NCBI GenBank assembly: GCA_023404955.1
Contig: JAEXZY010000010.1
Coordinates: 62,001-126,000, forward strand
DNA from: Actinomycetes bacterium
Lineage (GTDB): Bacteria > Actinomycetota > Actinomycetes > Mycobacteriales > Mycobacteriaceae
Reading direction: 5' to 3'
Length of the DNA: 64,000 nt
Shown: in pieces, positions 42,471 to 54,218 of the stretch
Layout: every line of letters begins with the position of its first letter
Position numbering within the stretch: the first letter of the stretch is position 1
Position numbers and translations under genes: made by a program
Notes under the pieces: model-generated
The model's input: only the letters and a program-made list of their open reading frames with translations
Told to the model about the DNA's origin: nothing
The model's database searches: none

Positions 42471-42902
42471 ATGGCCGATGAGATGAGCGGAGAGCGCGAC
42501 TTCAACCAGCGCAACATCGACGAGTTCCGGGCCAACGGCGGCAAGGTGGGCGGTCAGTTCGAAGGCTTTCCGCTGCTGCTGTTGACCTCGACCGGCGCCA
42601 AGAGTGGTGAGGAACGCGTCAACCCGGTGGCCTACTTCGAGTTCGACGATGCCATCTACATCGTCGGGTCCGCGGCGGGCAGGGACTCAGATCCGGCGTG
42701 GGCGTTCAACATTCGCGCGCATCCTGAGGCCCAGGTCGAGATCGGCTCCGATCCGCCGCGGCCGGTGCGGGCCCGTGAGCTGCCGCGCGAGGAACGCGAC
42801 CGCCTCTACCCCCGCGTGGTCGAGCAGGCGCCGGGGTTCGGTGAGTACGAGAAGCGGACCGACCGCGTCATCCCGATCTTCGAGCTCGTCCCCGCCGGCT
42901 GA
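42471..42902 (+). CDS. Ddn-type deazaflavin (F420)-dependent nitroreductase family protein
   Basis: This 143-residue split-barrel protein has the family motifs RDFNQRNIDEFRANGGKVGGQFEGFPLLLLTSTGAKSGEERVNPV and NIRAHPEAQVEIG. Such proteins bind F420H2 and reduce quinones or nitroaromatics; mycobacteria have many paralogues. ATG 42471 immediately follows the divergent formamidase region. No partner enzyme is obvious. Confidence 0.92.
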   Translation: MADEMSGERDFNQRNIDEFRANGGKVGGQFEGFPLLLLTSTGAKSGEERVNPVAYFEFDDAIYIVGSAAGRDSDPAWAFNIRAHPEAQVEIGSDPPRPVRARELPREERDRLYPRVVEQAPGFGEYEKRTDRVIPIFELVPAG

Positions 42903-42956
42903 CGGGTTTGTCGCAACCGACCTCCGCAGGCCTGCCCGTGTGCAACGGTATGCACC

Positions 42957-43844
42957 ATGCGCGTGTGGGGGATCGTGTTGTTGTCCGTCGGGCTTGTCGC
43001 GGGTTGCAGCAGCAGTCCGACGCCGCCCCAGTCATCGGGGGAGTCGCCTCCCGCCGCGAAAGCCTCGGGGGCCCCGCAGGAGCCGCAGGCCGGAGACGGC
43101 ACCGAGGGGTCTGAGGGCTCTGAGGGCTCTGAGGGTGACGGCAGGATGATCGTCACCTACGAGGACGCGACGACGCCCGACGCCGCCGCGGGACGTGCGC
43201 TGCTCGAAGACAACACGGTGCTCGACGACCTCGCCGCCGACATGAACGAGTCCTTGTATCTGCCATACGACATCACGCTGCGGGGGGCACAGTGTGACGA
43301 GCCGAATGCGTTCTGGGACGCGGGAGCCAACAGCATCACGCTGTGCTACGAGGACGCGGATTCGGCCAAGAAGGTGTTCACCGCGCTGGGCGATCCGGAC
43401 CCGACGGCGGCGGCCGTCAACTCCGAGTACGCGACGTTCTATCACGAGGTCGGTCACATGGCGATCAGCATCTACGATCTGCCGATCACCGGCCGTGAGG
43501 AAGACGTCGCCGACCAACTCGCGGCGTTCGTGTTGCTGCAGCCCGGCGACGACGGCAAACCCGACCCCGAATCCGTCAAGGCCGTCAAGGATTTCGCCAG
43601 CACCTTTGAAGCATCCGGCGCCGAGCGTCAGGAGCTCGGGGCCGCCGACTTCGCGGACGTGCACTCACTCGACGAGACGCGGATGTTCAACCTGCAGTGC
43701 TGGATCTACGGCGCCGACCCCGAGGCCGGTGCCGACCTGGTGACGTCTGGCCAGCTGCCCGAAGGCCGTGCCGACGGCTGCGCCGACGAATGGAACCAGC
43801 TGGACAACGCCTGGTCGACCCTGCTGGACCCGCACCTGAAGTGA
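42957..43844 (+). CDS. DUF4344-type metallopeptidase lipoprotein
   Basis: This 295-residue protein starts with a lipoprotein signal ending LVAGC (Cys17 would be acylated). A low-complexity linker follows (residues 18-62, with a GSE repeat), then a domain with a zinc motif HEVGH (163-167) and a conserved FAVLLQP-like segment (AAFVLLQPGDDGK), as in DUF4344 metallopeptidases. The final ~50 residues include CWIYGADP and GCADEW, which may form a disulfide. The role is probably cell-envelope proteolysis; the target is unknown. It converges on the Ag85-like gene, whose stop is adjacent. Confidence 0.85.
   Translation: MRVWGIVLLSVGLVAGCSSSPTPPQSSGESPPAAKASGAPQEPQAGDGTEGSEGSEGSEGDGRMIVTYEDATTPDAAAGRALLEDNTVLDDLAADMNESLYLPYDITLRGAQCDEPNAFWDAGANSITLCYEDADSAKKVFTALGDPDPTAAAVNSEYATFYHEVGHMAISIYDLPITGREEDVADQLAAFVLLQPGDDGKPDPESVKAVKDFASTFEASGAERQELGAADFADVHSLDETRMFNLQCWIYGADPEAGADLVTSGQLPEGRADGCADEWNQLDNAWSTLLDPHLK
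43104..43136 (+). repeat. 9-bp tandem repeat coding for GSE
   Basis: Three full units of about GAGGGCTCT and a partial fourth encode the EGS repeats in the lipoprotein's linker. Such arrays vary in copy number by replication slippage, so the linker length may differ between strains. Confidence 0.85.
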
Positions 43845-44858
43845 TCAGCGCGGCGGCGGTGCCGGCGGAGGAGGGGGCAGCGGAGCCGGTGGCGGTGGCG
43901 GAGGCGGCGGGGCCAAAAGCCGCACGATGTCGGGTTTCATCTGCTGCAGTTGCGCGCCCCAGTACCCCCAGCTGTGGGTGCCGTTGGGCGGGAAGTTGAA
44001 AATCGCGTTGCGCCCGCCCGCGGCGATGTACTTGTCGCGGAACTCCTTGTTGGTCGCGATCGTGATCGTCTCCAGCGAGCCCGCACTGAGGTTGATACCC
44101 AGGTCCGTCCCGGTGTCCAGGTCGGAGGCGACGCCGTTGCCGCAGTAGACCCACAGCGCGGTGCGGTTGGCGACGAGCCGATTGATGTTGAGCATCGGAT
44201 CGGCCCGCTTCCAGGCCGGTGACCCGGATGGACCCCACATATCGAACGAGTCGAAGCCGCCGGCGTCCTGCATCGCGATGTCGATGAGCGGCGGCCAGAA
44301 TTTCTGCGACGGAGCCAGATAGCCCGACAGCGAGGCCGCGAACTTGTATTGACGCGGGTAGTAAGCCGCCATCGTCAACGCCGCACCCCCCGACATCGAC
44401 AGTCCGACAACGGCATTGCCGAACGGATCCTGCCCCCGGTTGGCGGCGAGCCACGTCGGCAGCTCGTTGGTCAGGAACGTCTCCCACTTGTAGGTCAGCA
44501 CGCCGGTGCGGTTCTTCGCCGGCCGGTACCAATCGGCGTAGAAACTGGACTGCCCACCGACCGGCATGATCACCGACACCCCGGACTCGTGGAACCACTC
44601 GAACGCGGCGGTGTTGATGTCCCAGCCGTTGAAGTCGTCCTGGGCGCGCAGGCCGTCGAGAAGCAGCACCGAATGCGGGCCACCGCCCTGGAATTCGACA
44701 CGGATCGTGCGGCCCATCGACGGTGACGGCACGTCCAGCTGCTCGATCGGCAGGCCCTCCCGGGAGAACGCGTGCGCCTGCGGGGTGACGGACAGCGCGG
44801 TGACGGCGAGCAGCGCCGCGACGGCGACGCGACGGAACCGCTGGCCCAAAGAGATCAC
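43845..44858 (-). CDS. antigen 85-like mycolyltransferase with proline-rich tail
   Basis: This 337-residue secreted protein belongs to the Ag85/FbpA-C family that transfers mycolic acids to trehalose or arabinogalactan. The signal peptide ends AHA (residue 30) before FSREGLP. The nucleophile is Ser154 in GLSMSGG, and the Glu/His end of the triad lies around NGTHSWGYW; DWY and WETFLTNELP are also conserved. The last 22 residues are almost only Pro and Ala, which is unusual for secreted Ag85 proteins and may cross the wall. GTG 44858 is the best start with a basic N-terminus and hydrophobic core. It confirms a mycolic-acid-containing host. Confidence 0.9.
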   Translation of the reverse strand: MISLGQRFRRVAVAALLAVTALSVTPQAHAFSREGLPIEQLDVPSPSMGRTIRVEFQGGGPHSVLLLDGLRAQDDFNGWDINTAAFEWFHESGVSVIMPVGGQSSFYADWYRPAKNRTGVLTYKWETFLTNELPTWLAANRGQDPFGNAVVGLSMSGGAALTMAAYYPRQYKFAASLSGYLAPSQKFWPPLIDIAMQDAGGFDSFDMWGPSGSPAWKRADPMLNINRLVANRTALWVYCGNGVASDLDTGTDLGINLSAGSLETITIATNKEFRDKYIAAGGRNAIFNFPPNGTHSWGYWGAQLQQMKPDIVRLLAPPPPPPPPAPLPPPPPAPPPR

Positions 44859-44944
44859 GCGCGCGAACCTATCCGCGCTGATGGCCCTGAGCTCGAGGGC
44901 GCGCGCGCCGGTGATCGTGTTGTTATCCACCCGCGCCCAGGTCG

Positions 44945-46153
44945 CTACCGGCGGGCCGCGAGGAAGCCCGCGACGGCCACAGCGGCAGCGCACACCATCG
45001 CGATGCCCAGCGGTGTCGCGGTGTGCTCGCCGCCGAGGCCGACCAGGGGCGACACCACGGCGGCGAGCCCGAACTGTGTGGCGCCGAGCAGCGCGGACGC
45101 GGTGCCTGCGGCCCTCGGCGCAGCGGACAGCGCCAGCGCGGTGGTGTTGCCGAAGATCAGGCCCATGCCCGCGACCGCGAAGAACAGCGGCAGCGCGAGC
45201 CAGCCCGCGGGAACCCCGGCTGCCGCGAGCGTCAGCACCGCGATGCCGGCCGTCAGGATGAGCGCAAGGCCAGCGCCGGCCAGCGTGCGCGGCTCGACAC
45301 GAGCGGCCAGCCGTGCGCTCGTCGCACTCATCAGCAGCAGCCCGCAGGCGTTGACCCCGAACATCGCTCCGTACTGCGCCGAGCTGAGGCCCATCATCGT
45401 CTGGTAGACGAACGGCGACGCCGAGATGTAGGCCATCATCACGGCGAACGCGAAGCCGAAAGCCACCAGATGGCCGAGATATTCGCGTCGCACGAGGTCC
45501 CGCAGCGGAGAGCCCTGGGTGGCCCTGGTCGCGCGTAACGCAGTGCGTCGTTCCTCGGTGTGGGTTTCGCGAATCACGACCAACGCAGCGACGAGCATGG
45601 CGACGACGAGGGCCAGGATGACCGCGAGCGCACCGCGCCAGCCCAGCGGCTGCACCAGGAAGCCGCCCGCCAGCGGCGCGGCGATCGGGGCGATACCGCC
45701 GACGATCATCATCAGGCTGAAAGCCCGTGCCGCATCCCGTCCCGTGGCCAGATCCGAGATGATCGCCCGACCGATCACCATGCCCGCCGCACCCGTGAGC
45801 CCCTGCGCGAGACGCGCCGCGACCAGCACCTCGATAGTCGGCGCGAAGACGGCGACAACGCTGGCGAGCACACACACCGCGGCACCGCACACCAGCGGCT
45901 TGACACGCCCGTAACGATCCGAGAGCGGACCGAACAGCAGCTGGCCCGCCGCCAGGCCGAGCAGGAACGCGGTGAGGGTGAGCTGCACATTGGTCGCAGA
46001 GGTGTGCAAGTCACCGACCATCTGCGGAAAGGCGGGCAGGTAGAGGTCGGTGGCGAACGGCGCGACCGCCGACAGCAACGCGAGCGTGACGAGCAGCCCG
46101 CCGGTGATCTGCGGCGCTTTTCGGCGTGCCGGGGTGACGACGGTGGAGGTCAT
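44945..46153 (-). CDS. MFS drug-resistance transporter (Bcr/CflA type)
   Basis: This 402-residue transporter has twelve hydrophobic helices and the Bcr/CflA pattern ATDLYLPAFPQMVGDLHTSATNVQLTLT near the start, then GPLSDRYGRVKPL (MFS motif A), and later RAIISDLATGRDAARAFSLMMIVGGIAPIAAPLAGG. It exports drugs by proton antiport. ATG 46153 has GGGAGAA upstream; an in-frame TTG at 46165 is less likely. It is divergent from a MarR gene that probably represses it. Confidence 0.92.
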   Translation of the reverse strand: MTSTVVTPARRKAPQITGGLLVTLALLSAVAPFATDLYLPAFPQMVGDLHTSATNVQLTLTAFLLGLAAGQLLFGPLSDRYGRVKPLVCGAAVCVLASVVAVFAPTIEVLVAARLAQGLTGAAGMVIGRAIISDLATGRDAARAFSLMMIVGGIAPIAAPLAGGFLVQPLGWRGALAVILALVVAMLVAALVVIRETHTEERRTALRATRATQGSPLRDLVRREYLGHLVAFGFAFAVMMAYISASPFVYQTMMGLSSAQYGAMFGVNACGLLLMSATSARLAARVEPRTLAGAGLALILTAGIAVLTLAAAGVPAGWLALPLFFAVAGMGLIFGNTTALALSAAPRAAGTASALLGATQFGLAAVVSPLVGLGGEHTATPLGIAMVCAAAVAVAGFLAARR

Positions 46154-46166
46154 CGGTTCTCCCAAA

Positions 46167-46204
46167 CTGATTATCAGAATATAATTATCAATAAATAACT
46201 ATCA
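46167..46204. promoter_or_regulatory. MarR operator region (TTATCA repeats)
   Basis: The perfect 11-bp palindrome CTGAT-T-ATCAG (46167-46177) is followed by further TTATCA and CTATCA half-sites at 46185-46190 and 46199-46204, within a strikingly A+T-rich stretch. It lies between the divergent MFS and MarR genes. Confidence 0.65.
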
Positions 46205-46218
46205 GGTAGGGTGAGTTC

Positions 46219-46662
46219 GTGCAAGCCCGCCAGCCCCGCGCCGAGCAACTCGCGGACCTCGCCGACGCCGTCATGACGGTCGCGCGTGCGATCAAGTCGC
46301 AGGCCGCGGCAGACCCCGACGTCGTCGAACTGTCGGCGACCGAGGTGACGGTGCTGCGCTACATCGACCACCACCCCGACGTCAGCGCAGGCACCGTCGC
46401 TACAGGAACGGGTTTGCAGCGCAGCAACCTGAGTCGGGCGCTGCGCGACCTCGAGGCCAAGGGGCTCGTGCGCCGATCGGCCGACCCGGCCGACAGCCGT
46501 CAGGTCGTGTTGCGCTCGACCCGCCGGGCGGCGGAGAACCTGACCCGGCTGCGCGGGATCTGGGCGACGCTGCTCGGCAACGCTCTCGCGGCGTCCGGTG
46601 AAGAACACGACATCGCGTCGACGCTGAGGCTGTTGCGTGCGCTCGAAAGCGGGTTCCGCTAG
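46219..46662 (+). CDS. MarR family transcriptional regulator
   Basis: This 147-residue regulator has a winged helix: VSAGTVATGTGLQRSNLSRALRDLEAKGLVRRSADPADSRQVVL, with the classic D-x-R wing. It should repress the divergent MFS exporter until a phenolic or similar ligand binds. GTG 46219 has AGGGTGAG upstream. Its stop overlaps the convergent PhyH-like gene by four bases. Confidence 0.92.
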   Translation: MQARQPRAEQLADLADAVMTVARAIKSQAAADPDVVELSATEVTVLRYIDHHPDVSAGTVATGTGLQRSNLSRALRDLEAKGLVRRSADPADSRQVVLRSTRRAAENLTRLRGIWATLLGNALAASGEEHDIASTLRLLRALESGFR

Positions 46663-47327
46663 AAAGTGAGCGGACCGGTCAGCAGCACGGGGCCCTGCGC
46701 CATGAAGCGTGGTGTGCTGCCGCGGTGGACGTCGGCGGCGTGCACGGTCAACGGATGCAGGACGTACATGTCACCGGGAACGCCGGTGGCGTGCCGTACC
46801 GGCCGGTGAGCGCTGGCGGGTTCGGCGCGGGCCGCGGCGTCGACCGCATCCAGCGGCGCATCGCCGAGCACGCGGGCGGTGTCGCGGTGCGAGCCGACCC
46901 GGATGCGGGTGGGCGCATCATCGATCGTCACCTCCGACAGCAGCGTCAGCACCAGAAGCGTGCGCGGCCGGTTCGTGACCACCCAGGTGCCGTCCTCACC
47001 CGAAGTGTTGAGGTCGATGTGCCAGCCGCGGTCATCGGCGGGCGGTGACACCGGAAACCGCACCGGCACATTCCCCAACGCACCGCGCGGCGTCCAACCG
47101 CCCTCGCCGCAGATCGCATTGAGTGCGTCGGCGAGTGCCGGGCTGCGGGCGACCTCACCGCACGGGCCGGCGCCGGTCAGGTCGGCCAGCCACACGACGG
47201 TTTGCGTCCAGGCCGCCGCGCCGAGCTGCGCCGAGAGCTGCTCGCGGGCGGCATCGGCGACGTCGCGCGGTGCTGCCCCGGCGATCTTGACGACGCCGTC
47301 CGCGGCGAAGACGTCCCTGTCGACCAT
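46659..47327 (-). CDS. phytanoyl-CoA dioxygenase (PhyH)-like protein
   Basis: This 222-residue Fe(II)/2-oxoglutarate-type oxygenase has a His-x-Asp iron site (GWHIDLN) and a distal His in LHPLTVHAADVHRG. The match to PhyH is partial; the substrate is unknown. The protein is somewhat shorter than most PhyH enzymes. It is divergent from the EEP nuclease, with 68 bases between. Confidence 0.8.
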   Translation of the reverse strand: MVDRDVFAADGVVKIAGAAPRDVADAAREQLSAQLGAAAWTQTVVWLADLTGAGPCGEVARSPALADALNAICGEGGWTPRGALGNVPVRFPVSPPADDRGWHIDLNTSGEDGTWVVTNRPRTLLVLTLLSEVTIDDAPTRIRVGSHRDTARVLGDAPLDAVDAAARAEPASAHRPVRHATGVPGDMYVLHPLTVHAADVHRGSTPRFMAQGPVLLTGPLTF

Positions 47328-47395
47328 GGGCCCAGGCTGACAGAACGGATGGACCGGCCGCCACCGGATATTCGGTGTGGAAGCCTTGGCGGGTG

Positions 47396-48243
47396 ATGCT
47401 GTTCGGGTTTCTTCGCAGGCGGCGTGTCGCCGTGCCGGTCGGGCGCTACGATCCCGACGCCGGCCGGTGGAGTGATCACGACAGCGGCGGACCGGTGGAC
47501 CGGACTCACCTGACGGTGGCGACGTTCAACATCTGGTTCAACGAGCTCCACCGGAAGCAGCGCTACCAGGCGATCGCCGAGCTGCTGTCCCGAGAACGCC
47601 CCGACGTCATGGTCTTTCAGGAGGTGACCGAGGCGGCGCTCGCTGTGTTCCTCGGGCAGACCTGGATACGGCAGGGTTATCGTCGCGCAGCGGTGGTCGG
47701 CGACCACAACTACGGAATGCTCATGCTGGCGCGGCTCCCGGTGCAGGAGTGCACCTACACCCGGTTGCCGACTCGCCTGAACCGCGGGTATCTGACGGCT
47801 CGATTCACCGTCAACGGACGCGATCTCGTGATCGGCAGCGTGCACCTCGAAAGCGGTAAGGCCGCAAGGACGTTGCGGGCCCGACAGCTGTCCCGCCTGT
47901 TCCGTGCCGTGGCCGCAGACTCCGATGTCGTGCTCCTCGGCGACTTCAACCTGCGCGAGATCGAGAACGGCGCGCTCGACCCGACCTATCGGGATGTGTG
48001 GCCGCAGCTACGGCCGGGTGAGCCGGGCTTCACCGAGGACACGTCGATCAACCTCATGCGCTACGACATGAAGAACAAGCACCGACACGTCCGATTCGAC
48101 CGTGTCCTCGTGAAAAGTCAGAGGTGGCAACCCATTGAGATCCGATTGCTCGGCCTCGAACCGATCGCACCGTCGCTCCCGCGGATCTTCCCGTCTGATC
48201 ACTTCGGGGTGCTGTGCCGTCTCGCCGCCCGGCCCCGAGGTCG

Positions 48244-48247
<4 letters not shown>
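47396..48247 (+). CDS. endonuclease/exonuclease/phosphatase family protein
   Basis: This 283-residue protein has the EEP fold of Mg-dependent nucleases and phosphatases. Motifs are TFNIWFN, FQEVTEAAL (Glu metal ligand), GSVHLES, GDFN and the C-terminal SDHFGVLC with Asp-His. It resembles TDP2-like enzymes, which cleave 5'-tyrosyl-DNA bonds, though that activity is an inference. ATG 47396 with GGCGGG upstream is chosen; an in-frame GTG lies at 47375. It converges on glycogen phosphorylase, overlapping by four bases. Confidence 0.85.
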
Positions 48248-50775
<2,528 letters not shown>

Positions 50776-50882
50776 TCTGGCGGGTCCATGTTTCGGCAAT
50801 GAATCCTGATCGTGAACGCCACCCCTGAGACGGTTGTGCGCAAACGTTGGCGCTGCCGTTATTGACGCGGTTGACTGTTCCG

Positions 50883-52706
50883 ATGGCGACGGACGCGCAC
50901 CCCGGGGGGACGCGTCATGCTGGTGCGGTACCGCCTCTTCCGCGGCTGCTCGGCTGGACATTGGCCGTCGGCCTCACCTGCTTCGCGGTCCGCGGGCTGG
51001 TGTACCTGGACAGTTGGTCCTACGCGATGGTGTGGCCCGCGGTCGCGCCGCAGCTGGTCGCACTGCTGACCTCTCCGCGCAAGCAGTGGCCGGTGTACCT
51101 GATGGCCTTCTTCGCGGTGCAGGTCATCCCGGCCCGGCTGGTACTGGGGATCGCCCCCGAGATCGGGCTGGTGTCGACGCTGGTGGCGGTGGTGTTCGCC
51201 GCGGCGATGCTGCACCGCGACCAGGACTGGGTGGCCGGGCGCAGCGACTCGCTGCGCAGCTGGCAGCGGTTCCTGCTCTACGGGGTCTACCTCGCGCCGG
51301 CGCTGGCGAGCCCGATCGGTGTCGCCGGACTGGTACTCAACGGCGAGGTCGGCACGCGACCGGGAGAGCTGCTCCACGCGGCCGCAGCATGGTCTCTCAC
51401 CGAGGCCGTCGGCATCGCATTCCTGGTACCTCTGATGCTTCGGTGGCGGCACTACGCGCGTCGGCACACCTGGCGCGACGCGGCGTGGTTCACGGCGATG
51501 ATCGCGGTCACGACGGTGTCGTGCGCGGCGTCGGCGAGGATGTCGAGCTTCGTGCTGGTGTACCTGTCCTGCCTGCCCGTGCTGCTGGTGCTGATCCGCT
51601 CGGGCATCGCGGCCGCGTTCGCCGCGATGGCGGTCGGCTCGGCGATGGTGCTGGGTGGCACGTTCGCCGGCCACGGCCCGTTCGCGCTGTCGATCGGCGA
51701 TGCCGGTCAGGCGATGATCTCGGTCCAGGTGTTCGTGCTGGGCGCGTTCACGATGCTGGTGCTGATCGCGGCCGCGCTCGAGGACCGGATGCGGCTGGCG
51801 GCGCTGGCGGACGTGAGCCACAAAGCCTACGAGCTGATCGCGGACCTCACCGGCGATGTGGTGATTCTCGTCGACTCCGACGGCACCGTGCTGCACCGTG
51901 CCAGCGAGGGCCACGAGATCCTCGACATCCCCGACGGACCCATCGACAAGTCGGCGTGGCTGGACCACGTTCACCCCGACGACCGCGCGGCGCTCGTCGG
52001 CTTCCCGGCCGCCTTCCCAGGTACCTCGGAACCCTTCCGCGTCCGGCGGTCCGACGAATCATGGGGCTGGTACGTGCTGCACAGCCGGCGCACGGCAGAC
52101 GGCCTGACCGCAGCGATCATGCGCGATGTCACGTTGGAGCGTGAGGTGCAGGAATCGCTCACCGACATGGTGAACACCGACCCACTGACCGGACTCGCCA
52201 ACCGCCGCGGGCTCGACGTGCGCGCCGGCGACATCTGGGTCCGGGCCTGCGACGCCGGCGAGCAGGTGAGCGCACTGTTCGTCGACATCGACCACTTCAA
52301 GTCGTTCAACGACCTCTATGGCCACCGCGCCGGTGACGTGTGTCTGAGACAGATCGCCGACGTGCTGGCCCACCTCGCCGATCCCAGCGTGTGCGTCGCC
52401 GCGCGGTACGGCGGCGAGGAGTTCGCGGTCGTCGTCTCCGGGTGCGACGACCCGGGCGGTTTCGCGACGGGACTGGTGACGGCGATCCGTTCGCTGGCGA
52501 TACCGCATGCCGCAGCCCCGACGGGCACGGTGACGGTCAGCGTCGGCGTGGCGACCCTTCGCCCGTGGCGGCAGACGGTGCCGGACACCGACGCGGCGGT
52601 GCGCGATCTGCTCGACCGCGCCGACAAAGCGCTCTATGCCGCCAAGAGCCAGGGCCGCAACTCGGTGTCGAGCTACCGGGACGCCGGGGTGCTACTGGGC
52701 GAGTAG
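50883..52706 (+). CDS. membrane diguanylate cyclase with PAS-like and GGDEF domains
   Basis: This 607-residue protein has an N-terminal membrane region of eight to nine helices resembling a MASE1 sensor (residues 20-300), a PAS-like segment (about 320-420, with DGTVLHRAS), and a C-terminal GGDEF domain with an intact RYGGEEFAVVVSG site. It should produce cyclic di-GMP. The RxxD inhibitory site is absent, as in the other cyclase at 23204. ATG 50883 is preferred over a TTG at 50847. The last 15 bases overlap the convergent FAD oxidoreductase. Confidence 0.92.
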   Translation: MATDAHPGGTRHAGAVPPLPRLLGWTLAVGLTCFAVRGLVYLDSWSYAMVWPAVAPQLVALLTSPRKQWPVYLMAFFAVQVIPARLVLGIAPEIGLVSTLVAVVFAAAMLHRDQDWVAGRSDSLRSWQRFLLYGVYLAPALASPIGVAGLVLNGEVGTRPGELLHAAAAWSLTEAVGIAFLVPLMLRWRHYARRHTWRDAAWFTAMIAVTTVSCAASARMSSFVLVYLSCLPVLLVLIRSGIAAAFAAMAVGSAMVLGGTFAGHGPFALSIGDAGQAMISVQVFVLGAFTMLVLIAAALEDRMRLAALADVSHKAYELIADLTGDVVILVDSDGTVLHRASEGHEILDIPDGPIDKSAWLDHVHPDDRAALVGFPAAFPGTSEPFRVRRSDESWGWYVLHSRRTADGLTAAIMRDVTLEREVQESLTDMVNTDPLTGLANRRGLDVRAGDIWVRACDAGEQVSALFVDIDHFKSFNDLYGHRAGDVCLRQIADVLAHLADPSVCVAARYGGEEFAVVVSGCDDPGGFATGLVTAIRSLAIPHAAAPTGTVTVSVGVATLRPWRQTVPDTDAAVRDLLDRADKALYAAKSQGRNSVSSYRDAGVLLGE

Positions 52707-53714
52707 GTTGACCGCCCGGCCGAACAGCGTGGGCAGCGCTTGCGCGGCGGGGACGATCGCGCGCCGCACCGGAGAGCCGCTCGCGCGCACCATCATCGAC
52801 GTCATCACGCGGTAGCGACGCGTGGATCGGCGCCAGAGACGATCATAGGCTTCGGGCCGGTCGGCAGCCACGCACCCGGCGAGTGCCCGGGCCGCGGCGA
52901 ACGAGAGTCCCAACCCTTCGCCGGTCAACGCGTCGACGTAGCCGGCGGCGTCACCGACGAGCATCACCCGCCCCGCCACCCGGCTCACCACCCGCTGCCG
53001 CAGCGGACCCGCTGCACGATCAGGACCGTGTGCTGACCCCGAGAGACGTTCGCGCAGAACGGGAAACGCTGCCAAGTGATCATCGAACCCACCCCGGCGC
53101 GAGGTCAGGATCGCCACCCCGACACAGTCGTCGGCGACCGGTGTCACGTACGCTTCCCCGGCGTCCGGCTCGGCGGCCCAGTGCACCTCGACACGGTCGG
53201 TCCAGGGCGCGACGGCGACGTGGCGGCTCAGGCCCCACCGTCGCCGGCCTGCGCCGGGGCGCTGCAGCCCCAGCTGCGCCCGGATCGGCGAGTGCAGGCC
53301 GTCGGCGGCGGCCAGATATCGGGCTCGAATCCCGTTGAGGAGCACACTGTCTCGATCCTGGTCGATCGAGTCCACCGAGCCGCTCATGATGTGGACCCCG
53401 GCCGCTTCGGCGGCGTCCAGCATGGCCTGATGCAGGGTGGTGCGCCGCACCCCGAGGCCCGGGCCGTCGTCGAACGTCGCGGTGGCCGTGTGCGCGCCGC
53501 AGAGATAGGCGACGCCGCGAAACGGCACTCCGTCGGGACAAACGCCGAGCGCGGCGAGGTGGCGAACGGTGTGCGGCATCAGCCCCTCGCCGCACGCTTT
53601 GTCGATCGGCGCCTGCCGTCGTTCCATCACCACGGTTTCCAGGCCGAGCCGGGCGGCGGCCAGCGCGGTGGCCAGGCCCGCGGGCCCACCCCCGGCCACC
53701 GCCAGGTCGATCAC
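52692..53714 (-). CDS. FAD-dependent geranylgeranyl-reductase-like oxidoreductase
   Basis: This 340-residue flavoprotein has VAGGGPAGLATALAAARLGLETVVMER at the N-terminus, CGEGLMP typical of geranylgeranyl-reductase-like enzymes, and GDAAGYVDALTGEGLGLSF near residue 265. It is the last gene of the MmpL/type III PKS operon; GTG 53714 overlaps the methyltransferase stop (GTGA). The likely job is to reduce or hydroxylate the polyketide ring or tail (inference). Confidence 0.9.
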   Translation of the reverse strand: MIDLAVAGGGPAGLATALAAARLGLETVVMERRQAPIDKACGEGLMPHTVRHLAALGVCPDGVPFRGVAYLCGAHTATATFDDGPGLGVRRTTLHQAMLDAAEAAGVHIMSGSVDSIDQDRDSVLLNGIRARYLAAADGLHSPIRAQLGLQRPGAGRRRWGLSRHVAVAPWTDRVEVHWAAEPDAGEAYVTPVADDCVGVAILTSRRGGFDDHLAAFPVLRERLSGSAHGPDRAAGPLRQRVVSRVAGRVMLVGDAAGYVDALTGEGLGLSFAAARALAGCVAADRPEAYDRLWRRSTRRYRVMTSMMVRASGSPVRRAIVPAAQALPTLFGRAVNLLAQ

Positions 53715-54214
53715 GGCAGCCGCTCCAAAGCCTGCTCTTCGCAGGTGATCCGGGTGTGGAGCAGAACCGCGTTCAGTGCGGTGAACACGACAGCGGTGAT
53801 CCAGGCGGTGTGCACCAGCGGCAGCGCGATTCCTTCGGCGATGACGGCCACATAGTTCGGATGCCGAACGTACCGGTACGGTCCGCCCGTGACGCGGCCG
53901 GCGCCGGGCACCACGACGACGCGGGTGTTCCACTGGTGGCCGAGGGTGCTGATACACCACCACCGCAAGCCCTGCGCGGCGACCACCACAGCGAGCATCG
54001 GCCACCCCAGTGCGGGCAGGAACTCCCGGTGTGCCGCCTCCAGCAGACAGGCGGCCAGCAGCGCCGTGTGCAACGCCACCATCACCGGATAGTGCCCGGC
54101 GCCGTACTCCACGCCGCCCCGCTGCCGGCTCCACCGCAGATTACGTTGCGAGACAACCAGTTCAGCGATGCGTTCCAGTGCGACAGCGCCGATCAGCGCG
54201 GTGTAGGCCAGCAT
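53711..54214 (-). CDS. isoprenylcysteine carboxyl methyltransferase-family membrane protein
   Basis: This 167-residue protein has four to five hydrophobic helices and the ICMT signature GGPYRYVRHPNYVAVI near residue 110. ICMT family proteins methylate carboxyl or hydroxyl groups using SAM. It lies four bases after the type III PKS, and its stop overlaps the next gene's start. In this setting it probably methylates the polyketide product. Confidence 0.9.
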   Translation of the reverse strand: MLAYTALIGAVALERIAELVVSQRNLRWSRQRGGVEYGAGHYPVMVALHTALLAACLLEAAHREFLPALGWPMLAVVVAAQGLRWWCISTLGHQWNTRVVVVPGAGRVTGGPYRYVRHPNYVAVIAEGIALPLVHTAWITAVVFTALNAVLLHTRITCEEQALERLP

Positions 54215-54218
54215 CTGG

